A stretch of DNA of 7,590 bases from Bacteroides_E sp964522975 (GTDB lineage Bacteria; Bacteroidota; Bacteroidia; Bacteroidales; Bacteroidaceae). The position numbers and the translations under genes are program-made. The stretch lies in contig CAZFXK010000107.1 of NCBI GenBank assembly GCA_964522975.1, forward strand, positions 1 to 7,590. Reading direction: 5' to 3'. The notes under the pieces are model-generated. The model did no database searches. It was not told the DNA's origin and saw nothing but the letters and a program-made list of their open reading frames with translations. How positions within the stretch are numbered: position 1 is the first letter of the stretch; every line of letters begins with the position of its first letter. This document shows, piece after piece, positions 1-6,588 of this stretch.

Positions 1-42
1 TTGAGTGCGTTTTACATAAAACAAATCATCTTCTTTTTTCAT
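1..42 (-). CDS. Start of a possible downstream gene, cut by the window edge
   Basis: On the minus strand an ATG at 42-40 opens a reading frame that stays open to the window edge and gives 14 residues, MKKEDDLFYVKRTQ. The sequence just before it is a run of A with GAAC (about 43-58), the A-rich leader common before Bacteroidota starts, and the Lys-rich N-terminus is also typical. It lies about 159 bases past the stop of the last GTPase gene, on the same strand, so it could be a further member of the cluster or an independent gene. Fourteen codons are too few to identify a family, and a chance open frame cannot be excluded. Confidence 0.45.
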   Translation of the reverse strand, partial: MKKEDDLFYVKRTQ

Positions 43-118
43 AAGTTCTTTTTTTTATGTAACGGTATTGTAGGACGAGACAGACTCTTAAAATAATAAG
101 CCCCCTCGTTACTAAAAA

Positions 119-150
119 CAAAAAGTATTTTTCTCAAGGTATGTCAAAAA
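119..150 (-). promoter_or_regulatory. Weak candidate promoter reading toward the left-edge gene
   Basis: On the minus strand TTTTTGACA (142-150) contains both a TTGACA box and the TTTG of the Bacteroides -33 element. Seventeen bases further comes TACTTTTTG (119-127), one base off the Bacteroides -7 consensus TAnnTTTG. The spacing is slightly short of the usual 19-21. In AT-rich DNA such matches arise often by chance, so this is only a candidate. Confidence 0.2.
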
Positions 151-185
151 CATATTTAGATAATAAATCGTTATTGTATTTGACA
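142..185. repeat. Small nested inverted repeat downstream of the operon
   Basis: TGTCAAA at 142-148 is the exact reverse complement of TTTGACA at 179-185. Inside the 30-base loop, AATAA (162-166) and TTATT (171-175) form a second 5-bp stem around ATCG. It starts 17 bases after the stop codon of the last GTPase gene on the minus strand. It could be a weak mRNA 3' stem-loop or an operator overlapping the candidate promoter. The arms are short and AT-rich, so chance is a fair alternative. Confidence 0.25.
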
Positions 186-201
186 GACAGACACAAAAGA
201 A

Positions 202-2265
202 TTATAGAGCCATCCGAAATCCGTTTATTTCTGTCATTTGTTTTTCCATTTCCTCTTTTTCTTTCTTCAATACTAGTAACTTGCTTTTGGCCTCTTCTAA
301 TTTTTCTTCTTTTCCTGTCTTTTCGGAAAGGATTTCTTCAATCTGTTCTTGAAAAGGATTGATTAGTTCTTCCAAGAATTCTTTCTTCACAGAATTAATT
401 ACATTATCTTTTTGAATGTAAATAGTATCCAGAAAAGGTTTTGGGTCAAAATCCGAATTAATAGTATTAATATAATTGTGAAGGTCTCGTTTATACTCGT
501 TATGAGCAAGCACTGTTCCGATTTTTGAAAACACACCAAATGTAGCACCATTTAAAAAGTCACCGATAAACGCTAAAGCGAGAACACCCCAACCATAATT
601 ATCATCATCGTCTTTATCTACAGTGAAAATATCTTTATTGTCAATTTCAATTTGAATTTTAGAATTGACTTTCTTAATAAAATCCGCAGATTCAAAATCA
701 GGAATTTTTCTGAGAGTTTCTTCTGCTTCTCTAATAAAATCAGTAATTGAACTCTTCACTTTCCCCTTAGCCTCTTTTGCCAAACGCTCCACTAATCGCT
801 TAAATGTTCGAGTATTTAGATTATTATATTCCTTACTTAATGAGGGGCGTAAGTTTTCGCTATCTTCAAAACGCCCCTTAGCATCAATAATACTGTGCAT
901 CTTATTACAAGATGCATCTACAGCATCTTCCAACTCGTTTGCTCCTTTACGCACTATTTGTTTGAATTCAGATTCAATGTCATCTCCTAAAATATTTATT
1001 TTTTTACTTAATCTTTTCTCTACCTTTTTTAATTTGAGAAGCTTTTCCTCCAATTCATCGTTCGGAGTATTGAGATTTGTTATTTGACTTTCGTAGTCGC
1101 GTAAAGCTTTTTCTATTTTTGAAGCCTTTGAGTTCCCTGAGGCTAATATCGCATTCAAAGGTTTAGCGAATAGTATTTCACCTTTTTCTTTTTCTACTAA
1201 TTGTTTGATTGCTGATGTAAGTTTATTGATATGACTAAGCTCCCTCATCTGTTGCTGGCTGCTAATCTCAAAATTCGAGCAATATCTCTTCCATGCGGTA
1301 TTATACGCGTCATCTGCTGCAACTCTACTCATCGGCAATTCCGAAAGCAATGCCATTTCAGCAGAGAGCAAAATAGGTGTAGTATCCTTCAATAAATCAG
1401 CTAACGTATCATCCTTGTATTCTTTACTTGCTTTCTTTATTTCGCATTCCACATAAGTTCTTATTTGATCTTCTCCATCACCATTTTCATAAGGAATATC
1501 ATATTTATTAATACCTATAAGAACCTTTCCAATACCACAACTTCTCACATTTTGAAACAATATATCTCTATCGATAGCATCAAAAGGACGGCCCGCATAC
1601 AACATCATTAATACAACATCTGCTTTTCCCAAAAATGCCTTTGTCCGCTCTTCACGAGAAACGATCGGATCGTTAAACCCTGGAGTATCTACTATTTCTA
1701 CACCCTTTAGATACTCCTTCGGATAATAAATAGTAACGGATTTAGTAATAGAGATATATTTACCGTCTGCTCCTACATATTCTATCAAATTTTCAAACTT
1801 ATCCTCTTGACTTCCTCCCAAATAATTATTTATGGTTCCTCTGAGTTTGAATGATTTCTCCACAAGTTCCTTGGCTGCCTTTATTTTCGATTCTTCCAAT
1901 GAATTACCTAACGCATCTTCTAATGAGCGAGCAGCCTGTATTTTCTGCTCTTCCCATTCCTCTTGGTTATAAAACTCAGCTACAACCCTCTTTTCTTCAC
2001 CGTATGTAATAACCGAAAGAGCTGCAGTCATAGGGGTTGTTGCTGCCGGTAACACATCGTCTTCAAACACGAAAGCATTGAGAAAAGTAGATTTGCCACA
2101 TTTCATTTGCCCAATAACACCTATGGTCAATGTGTCGTTTTCTAATTTACTTATTATTTCATCACATCTTCCTTTATCTATCCAACCAAAAGAATGAGCT
2201 TGATTCACCAATTGTTTTAAGTTTTGCTTCTTAGTGCGTAGGGCTTCAAAAATATTCTGTCCCAT
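202..2265 (-). CDS. LeoA-like bacterial dynamin-family GTPase (687 aa), last gene of the operon
   Basis: Probable large GTPase that binds and reshapes membranes. Motifs seen: P-loop GQMKCGKST at residues 52-60; switch I TTPMTA at 76-81, the TP.TA form common in dynamins; G3 DTPG at 193-196; G4 NKYD at 253-256; a possible G5 LLSA at 299-302. The G2-G3 interval is long (about 113 residues) and carries charged helices (100-145). A mainly helical stalk follows (about 345-550). A hydrophobic patch at 557-588 (DNA 502-597), starting YGWGVLALAF, could be the membrane paddle. The C-terminus (620-680) is again coiled coil. This single-patch architecture and the P-loop wording resemble LeoA of the LeoABC/Eleos group; that is recognition from memory, not a search. 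The ATG at 2265 lies 4 bases after the stop of the preceding GTPase gene, in an A-rich leader, which fixes the start and implies coupled translation. All GTPase motifs look intact, so activity is expected. The phenotype is unknown. Confidence 0.9.
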   Translation of the reverse strand: MGQNIFEALRTKKQNLKQLVNQAHSFGWIDKGRCDEIISKLENDTLTIGVIGQMKCGKSTFLNAFVFEDDVLPAATTPMTAALSVITYGEEKRVVAEFYNQEEWEEQKIQAARSLEDALGNSLEESKIKAAKELVEKSFKLRGTINNYLGGSQEDKFENLIEYVGADGKYISITKSVTIYYPKEYLKGVEIVDTPGFNDPIVSREERTKAFLGKADVVLMMLYAGRPFDAIDRDILFQNVRSCGIGKVLIGINKYDIPYENGDGEDQIRTYVECEIKKASKEYKDDTLADLLKDTTPILLSAEMALLSELPMSRVAADDAYNTAWKRYCSNFEISSQQQMRELSHINKLTSAIKQLVEKEKGEILFAKPLNAILASGNSKASKIEKALRDYESQITNLNTPNDELEEKLLKLKKVEKRLSKKINILGDDIESEFKQIVRKGANELEDAVDASCNKMHSIIDAKGRFEDSENLRPSLSKEYNNLNTRTFKRLVERLAKEAKGKVKSSITDFIREAEETLRKIPDFESADFIKKVNSKIQIEIDNKDIFTVDKDDDDNYGWGVLALAFIGDFLNGATFGVFSKIGTVLAHNEYKRDLHNYINTINSDFDPKPFLDTIYIQKDNVINSVKKEFLEELINPFQEQIEEILSEKTGKEEKLEEAKSKLLVLKKEKEEMEKQMTEINGFRMAL
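502..597 (-). other. Predicted membrane-insertion patch (paddle) of the 687-aa GTPase
   Basis: Residues 557-588 are the only clearly hydrophobic stretch of this protein (aromatic, Gly, Ala, Leu, Val rich). They follow an acidic KDDDDN run at 551-556. In crystallised bacterial dynamins the lipid-binding paddle sits at the tip of the helical stalk between the two halves of the bundle, which matches this position. It is long enough for a hairpin or one membrane pass. Confidence 0.55.
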
Positions 2266-2269
2266 TTTG

Positions 2270-4237
2270 TTATTTTTTTAAGTTCTTTACTAATTGTTTA
2301 AATTTGCTGTGATAGTCTCTAAACAGGAGCCATTCCGATTTTGCCTCAAGATAATCAGAAATACACTCCTGTACTGCTTTTGATAATTCAGCATGAGTCT
2401 CATTCACTTCATAGATATATTCAATCTGTTCTGTAGAAATAGACATCAAAATATTCTGTAACCTATTTCCTTCTTCTGCCGACATTTCAAAGCGGTCTTT
2501 AGTAAAAAGGTGTGTTGTCCATTGAGGAATTTCGGCTGCTGATTCACAGCTTTCTTTCAACCTTTCAACAGCATTATTGAATAATTCGACAATCGAATTT
2601 TCGTACTGGATCATTTCAATTTTTTCGTCGTTACGAGTCTTTGTTTCTTTGTCTAGAACAGTAATCACATCAGCCAGTTTACTTAAAAGTGTTTCAATAT
2701 AAGAATCATGAATGAGAGAGTGCTTAATGGACTTTACTGGCCCCATAATAACTTCCAATTTAGCTTTGGAAGAAAAGCGAATGAATTGCATTACCTTTAT
2801 ATTTTCTTTTCTCAAAGTGCTGCCGATCAACTTCTCCACACCATCTACCTCTCCTTTCGATTTAGTATCAACCTTATTGATTACAACAAAGAGAGGTTTT
2901 TTCAAATGTTTTTTTATTAAATCAATCGAACTTCTGTTTATGGTTCCAGCATTCACATCGAAGACCCAGAAAAGAGCATCACACTCATTGATTACCTCAA
3001 TAGTCCTTTGTGCATCTTCCTTATCGTTTGAATTAAATCCGGGGGTATCCAAAATACTCAACTTGTCCAAGTTCTTATTCTTATAGGTCATTACAAAATA
3101 CTGAATAAGCGAGGAAACACCTTTTATTTGATCCAGTATTTCCTTATTCACACTCTTGAACGTTGATTCCGATATATTCTTCAGCTTATTATCTGGAGAT
3201 ACAAAACGATAAAATGTACTTATACCTCCCGAAATATAGGTAGGTATTGCCGTCGATGCTTTAGTACTAACAGGGAGTAAAGGAACAGAAGGGTCGTCTT
3301 GCGAAAGGATGCGATTTACGATGGATGTTTTTCCTGCGGAAAATTCACCCACAAAAGCAATCGTTGTTTTCCCTTGTATCCAACTCTTTTTTGTGACTCC
3401 TGCCCACCTGTACAACTCTGAATCGAATAGTTCTTTTTCTTCAGAAGTATTACAATACATCCTCATTGGTTCTTTCAATTCATCTTCCACAAAGTTTATT
3501 ACAGCATCCACTTTTCCATATAATTCTTTCGTGGAGCTATCTTCGGCTATTGTTGCTGACAGAATTTCCTGAACAAAAGACAACGCCTCCTTTTTCAAAC
3601 TTAATTCAATCATTGTGTCTTCTAATTCCACTTTTACAACAGCAATTCCCTGTTTAAGTTTCTGGAGTTCTCTATTCTTATCATCAACATCTTGCTTCAG
3701 CTCATCATTTTCTGTTTCTCTTTTTCGAAGCTTTTTTTTGTAATCTTCTAGTTCATCTTCAAACTCCTCCACTTCTTCTTGCAAATCAGTAATCTGCTTT
3801 TTCAGACGATTTATTTCAGCCAATTTAACTTTAAGCGCCTCATCCGAATTCCCTTCTACCTTTTGCTTTAGTTGTTCGTTCAAATTCTCAACTTGTGCTT
3901 GAGTTTCAGAGAGTAAAGATTCATACTTTTTCTTTATTGCTTCTGCTTTTTCTTTATATGCAGATTCATACTCTTCTTGTTGGAGAGCTATTATATTTCG
4001 GGTTTCTTGTAATGTTTTCTCATACTTCTCTTTCAACTCTTTCTCATCCACCAATTCGTTTGATTCAGAAAGATCGCCAATAATCTCTGACCTTTCGCAT
4101 TGTTCTTCTTCATTTGTTTCCTTTGCTGACTCAGATAAAACAGTGGGGGTTCTCTTCCTATTTCGCATAAAAAAATAGGTAATAGCTGCTCCTACAAGAA
4201 CAGCTATTGCAATATATAGATAGAATAATGTATTCAT
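2270..4237 (-). CDS. Membrane-anchored coiled-coil dynamin-like GTPase (655 aa)
   Basis: Probably an inner-membrane GTPase with its G domain in the cytoplasm. Domains in order: a transmembrane helix at about residues 4-24 followed by the positive stop RNRKR; an acidic linker (35-65); a long heptad-rich coiled coil (about 60-222) full of Glu, Lys and Leu; then the GTPase domain. Motifs seen: P-loop GEFSAGKT at 297-304; switch I candidate KASTA at 326-330; G3 DTPG at 397-400; G4 NKVD at 454-457; possible G5 FSSK at 488-491. Only about 160 residues follow the G domain, helical and without an obvious hydrophobic paddle, so the usual C-terminal stalk is short and the N-terminal helix takes over membrane attachment. 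The start at 4237 is supported by AGGA just upstream and by the 7-base gap to the preceding gene. Its P-loop matches that of the 627-aa GTPase more closely than that of the 687-aa one, suggesting the first two form a sub-pair. A septation or chemoreceptor-like scaffold is less likely given intact GTPase motifs. Confidence 0.88.
   Translation of the reverse strand: MNTLFYLYIAIAVLVGAAITYFFMRNRKRTPTVLSESAKETNEEEQCERSEIIGDLSESNELVDEKELKEKYEKTLQETRNIIALQQEEYESAYKEKAEAIKKKYESLLSETQAQVENLNEQLKQKVEGNSDEALKVKLAEINRLKKQITDLQEEVEEFEDELEDYKKKLRKRETENDELKQDVDDKNRELQKLKQGIAVVKVELEDTMIELSLKKEALSFVQEILSATIAEDSSTKELYGKVDAVINFVEDELKEPMRMYCNTSEEKELFDSELYRWAGVTKKSWIQGKTTIAFVGEFSAGKTSIVNRILSQDDPSVPLLPVSTKASTAIPTYISGGISTFYRFVSPDNKLKNISESTFKSVNKEILDQIKGVSSLIQYFVMTYKNKNLDKLSILDTPGFNSNDKEDAQRTIEVINECDALFWVFDVNAGTINRSSIDLIKKHLKKPLFVVINKVDTKSKGEVDGVEKLIGSTLRKENIKVMQFIRFSSKAKLEVIMGPVKSIKHSLIHDSYIETLLSKLADVITVLDKETKTRNDEKIEMIQYENSIVELFNNAVERLKESCESAAEIPQWTTHLFTKDRFEMSAEEGNRLQNILMSISTEQIEYIYEVNETHAELSKAVQECISDYLEAKSEWLLFRDYHSKFKQLVKNLKK
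4166..4228 (-). other. Transmembrane anchor of the 655-aa GTPase
   Basis: Residues 4-24 are uninterrupted hydrophobic and aromatic residues (Leu, Phe, Tyr, Ile, Ala, Val), followed directly by Arg-Asn-Arg-Lys-Arg. By the positive-inside rule the rest of the protein faces the cytoplasm. No signal-peptidase site is evident, so this is an anchor rather than a cleaved signal. Confidence 0.8.
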
Positions 4238-4244
4238 TCCTGTT

Positions 4245-4634
4245 TTACTCTACATTTCGAAGACGTGAAATTTCTGCCTCAAGTGCACTGCATGCACTTT
4301 TATACTCTTTCAGTTGATCGTTTAGTTCAGCAACTTGAGAACGCAGTTTTTTTAATTCTATTTTAGATTTTCCCAACTCATCATCCAACTCATCCTGGTC
4401 ATTGTCTGCATCTTTTACTTTTTGTCTCATTTTTCGAGCTTCAGACAAAAGATCTTCTATCTGATACTCCATCTCTTTATTACGCTTATGGAGCTTTTCG
4501 TTTTCAGCATACAAACCATCTACTTCTCGTTGTTTCTTCTCAAGCTTTTCTTCTGTAGGGTTCCCCAACACCTTGTCTTTAAGCAAGGCACCTCCTACCG
4601 TTCCGGTAGCTAATCCGAGTAAAAAATCTAACAT
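4245..4634 (-). CDS. Small coiled-coil protein with glycine-rich hydrophobic N-terminus (129 aa)
   Basis: I do not recognise a named family. The first 18 residues are hydrophobic with spaced glycines (G7, G11, G14, G15; GxxxG), which could be a short membrane-embedded or amphipathic helix. From about residue 28 to 127 the protein is almost pure heptad coiled coil rich in Glu, Lys, Leu and Asp, with a single Cys at 115. No catalytic motif is visible. It lies between two GTPase genes, 14 bases after the first and 7 before the second, so it is certainly part of the operon. Its plan (short hydrophobic N-terminus plus coiled coil) copies the N-terminal half of the adjacent 655-aa GTPase without the G domain. 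The likely role is a scaffold or adaptor pairing with that coiled coil; this is an inference. The start at 4634 is the only Met before the hydrophobic segment. Generic coiled coils give false homologies, so assignment by similarity would be risky. Confidence 0.82.
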   Translation of the reverse strand: MLDFLLGLATGTVGGALLKDKVLGNPTEEKLEKKQREVDGLYAENEKLHKRNKEMEYQIEDLLSEARKMRQKVKDADNDQDELDDELGKSKIELKKLRSQVAELNDQLKEYKSACSALEAEISRLRNVE

Positions 4635-4648
4635 AATGATTGTTTTAT

Positions 4649-6532
4649 TTATATTATTGCTAATTCTGTTTTATAATTCTTCAACTTCTTTACTTGTCTT
4701 TCATATGCCTCTTGTTCTTCTGCATATTCAGCTTTCAATTTTTCCAATGTGTCTTTTTTGCTATTGATTACTTCAGCTGTTTCCTGAAATAGACTTTCCG
4801 AAATACTATTTACCAAAAGTTGATTAATACTTCTCAAGTTCATTCTAAATTCAGGAGCCAAATTGTCATCGATATAATTTCTTATTGCTCTTCTACGTTG
4901 CGGTTTGCCCATCCCATCAGTGAAATGACCGATCATCGACTCTACCATACCTTTGTTCTCTTGAGTTTGGTATTTACTATCGATCTCGTTTATCTTCACA
5001 TACTTCCTTTCTGAATCTTGAGCAATTTCTGATGCTGCATTAAGTGCCTTTGCTATCCTCTTTCTCGTAGCCACATTTGAAGCCACACTAGCAACATCAG
5101 TTGCTGTATCAAGTGCTCCCGCAGCTAATGCCACCTTTCCAGCAGCAGCTCCAGATCCCGCTACACCAGCTCCACTGGCTGCTGCAGCAGATCCAGCACT
5201 ACCTGCTGCTGCAGAACCTGTTCCTAGAATTGCTGGAGCAGCACATACGGCAGCAGCTGCAACTGCTACGCCTAACACAACTTTCGTTCCTATAGCAAAC
5301 GCTTTATCATTCTCATGCCCAATTGCATTCAGATTTAGATTATAAGTAAGATCTGGAATAGATAAAGATGATATATCTAATGTTGACAGGGATTGCAATG
5401 AGATAGTTCCTACTTTGTCTTTTTGTTCGCGTACTTTTGCATATAGATGACTTTGTATTTCTGATTTATACTCATTGAATAAAAGACTTGCAGTATTATG
5501 AATTGTTGAGTTTGCTTCAAAATCGAGATTAGCCCCTTTACTTGCAGCAATTGCATCCAACCGATCAAATATTACTGATTCAAACTTACGTACAACATTC
5601 CGTTCGACCTCTTCAATCTCCGACTTTGATTCATCAACAACTCTCTCAATAATTCTATTCAGTCTCTTCAAGTCTTGTTCCTGTTGAAAAACGGCTTCGT
5701 TAAGAGTTTCTTTCGAAGAGGTAGCCTTCAATAAGTCTTGGATATGGATGCATATGTTTCCTGTAATTAGTTTTACTCGTTGTTCATCAATTCTCTTTAT
5801 GATATTATTCTTATCCTTTTGAATTTCTTTCAAAAGATGATAGAACTCTTGCAAATCGTCTTTTACAGCTGAAACACATGCAATTTGTTGAATGGGTAAT
5901 TTACTGTTTTCGCTGATATATCGCTTTACTTGTTCTATCTCTTTGGGCGATTTCGTATCACATTTCGTTACCACTAAAAATACTGGACATTTAGCAAGCT
6001 CCATTGTGGTAATAAAATCCGATAAAGATTTCGTTATTTGCTGATTAATGTCCGTAACTAAAAACACAGCATCTGCATAAGGCAGAAAATCAACCAAGGT
6101 TTGTTTATGTCGAGGATCAGGAGAAGAAAGCCCCGGTGTGTCTACAAGTATTGTTGAGGAAGGTACTCGATTTGAAGTATCAAACACACTAACAACTGTT
6201 GCATCAGCCAACCCTTCATTACTCAAGTTTTCGACATTATCTATTTCCAAGGTTTCTCCATTCTCAGTCAAGACATTCGCATGAAATGCGGGACATCCAA
6301 AATGCACTTTATAGATTGTTGCTGTAGTTGGTTTAGTAGCTGTCTCCAGTTTTTTGCTATCCGTCAATGCATTTATTAACGTTGTTTTACCGGAACTAAA
6401 CTCTCCCACCAATGGAATTATTAATTCTACATCTACACCTAAAGCACGCATTTTGATTTTCTCCAAATCTTTCACGATATTGCCTAAGCTAAGATCATTA
6501 GCGATACTTAGGACTTTCTCTATTTTAGTCAT
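4649..6532 (-). CDS. Dynamin-like GTPase with Ala/Gly-rich membrane segment (627 aa), first gene of the operon
   Basis: Probable membrane-remodelling GTPase. Motifs seen: P-loop GEFSSGKTT at residues 43-51; switch I KPTTAT at 67-72; G3 DTPG at 131-134; G4 TKCD at 189-192; possible G5 VSAVK at 220-224. The G domain sits at the extreme N-terminus with only a short lead helix. A helical region (about 245-375) follows, then a hydrophobic segment at about 412-488, extremely rich in Ala and Gly (notably 437-466), which fits a lipid-inserting paddle or helical hairpin. A basic helix (GKPQRRR at 542-548) and a C-terminal coiled coil (about 585-622) complete the stalk. Length and order match bacterial dynamin-like proteins. 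The ATG at 6532 comes 49 bases after the zinc-protein stop, and 14 bases separate this gene from the next. It could form mixed assemblies with the other two GTPases of the operon. The family assignment is firm; the biological role is inferred from context. Confidence 0.9.
   Translation of the reverse strand: MTKIEKVLSIANDLSLGNIVKDLEKIKMRALGVDVELIIPLVGEFSSGKTTLINALTDSKKLETATKPTTATIYKVHFGCPAFHANVLTENGETLEIDNVENLSNEGLADATVVSVFDTSNRVPSSTILVDTPGLSSPDPRHKQTLVDFLPYADAVFLVTDINQQITKSLSDFITTMELAKCPVFLVVTKCDTKSPKEIEQVKRYISENSKLPIQQIACVSAVKDDLQEFYHLLKEIQKDKNNIIKRIDEQRVKLITGNICIHIQDLLKATSSKETLNEAVFQQEQDLKRLNRIIERVVDESKSEIEEVERNVVRKFESVIFDRLDAIAASKGANLDFEANSTIHNTASLLFNEYKSEIQSHLYAKVREQKDKVGTISLQSLSTLDISSLSIPDLTYNLNLNAIGHENDKAFAIGTKVVLGVAVAAAAVCAAPAILGTGSAAAGSAGSAAAASGAGVAGSGAAAGKVALAAGALDTATDVASVASNVATRKRIAKALNAASEIAQDSERKYVKINEIDSKYQTQENKGMVESMIGHFTDGMGKPQRRRAIRNYIDDNLAPEFRMNLRSINQLLVNSISESLFQETAEVINSKKDTLEKLKAEYAEEQEAYERQVKKLKNYKTELAII
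5069..5299 (-). other. Ala/Gly-rich hydrophobic paddle of the 627-aa GTPase
   Basis: Residues 412-488 contain a hydrophobic stretch (VVLGVAVAAAAV, 418-429) followed by small-residue low-complexity sequence of Ala, Gly and Ser, and end at a basic RKR (490-492). Position between two helical halves matches the paddle of bacterial dynamins. The composition is more extreme than in the other two GTPases of the operon. Confidence 0.6.
5135..5224. repeat. Low-complexity GCT/GCA (CAG/CTG-like) DNA in the paddle
   Basis: Dense Ala codons give repeated CTG/CAG triplets, including a perfect 12-bp palindrome CTGCTGCAGCAG at 5179-5190 and CTGCTGCTGCAG at 5203-5214. The repeat is imperfect and in frame, so slippage would change paddle length by whole Ala residues. 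GC is clearly higher than in the surrounding gene. Confidence 0.6.
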
Positions 6533-6560
6533 CTTCTGTATATGATAATATTTTCTACTT

Positions 6561-6588
6561 AAAATGTATATATCCTCCCCTCTACAAC
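6561..6588 (-). promoter_or_regulatory. Weak candidate promoter of the dynamin operon
   Basis: In the 49-base gap before the first GTPase gene, the minus strand reads TACATTTT (6561-6568), one base off the Bacteroides -7 element TAnnTTTG. GTTG (6585-6588) lies 16 bases upstream as a poor -33 element, overlapping the end of the zinc-protein gene. A start would leave a leader of roughly 25 bases. Read-through from the upstream pair is an alternative, since I see no terminator in this gap. Confidence 0.22.

Larger units (their letters stand above)
43..201. other. Intergenic region after the dynamin operon
   Basis: This is AT-rich non-coding DNA between the stop of the 687-aa GTPase gene and the possible start at 42. 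I see no GC-rich hairpin followed by a U-tract on the minus strand, so no convincing intrinsic terminator. It holds a 7-bp inverted repeat (142-148 with 179-185) enclosing a smaller one (162-166 with 171-175), and a promoter-like sequence near 119-150. Both are listed separately. Confidence 0.6.

Noticed and set aside
12..62. Perfect 10-bp inverted repeat TTACATAAAA (12-21) and TTTTATGTAA (53-62)
   Set aside because: It is AT-only apart from one C/G pair, with a 31-base loop, and overlaps the probable left-edge start; expected by chance in DNA this AT-rich.
59..112. GTAACG (59-64) and CGTTAC (107-112) inverted pair
   Set aside because: Six bases with a 42-base spacer is within chance expectation, and nothing else supports a site.
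141..1087. Plus-strand open frames at 141-362 and 665-1087 with hydrophobic translations
   Set aside because: They lie antisense inside the 687-aa GTPase gene; their Ser/Phe/Leu-rich content is what Lys/Glu-rich helices give when read in reverse.
2708..4083. Several plus-strand frames (2708-2920, 2712-3086, 3309-3572, 3466-3657, 3895-4083)
   Set aside because: All are antisense to the 655-aa GTPase, which has complete motifs; none has a recognisable domain.
5101..5295. Plus-strand frame rich in Gln and Leu
   Set aside because: It is a shadow of the Ala/Gly-codon repeat in the 627-aa GTPase.
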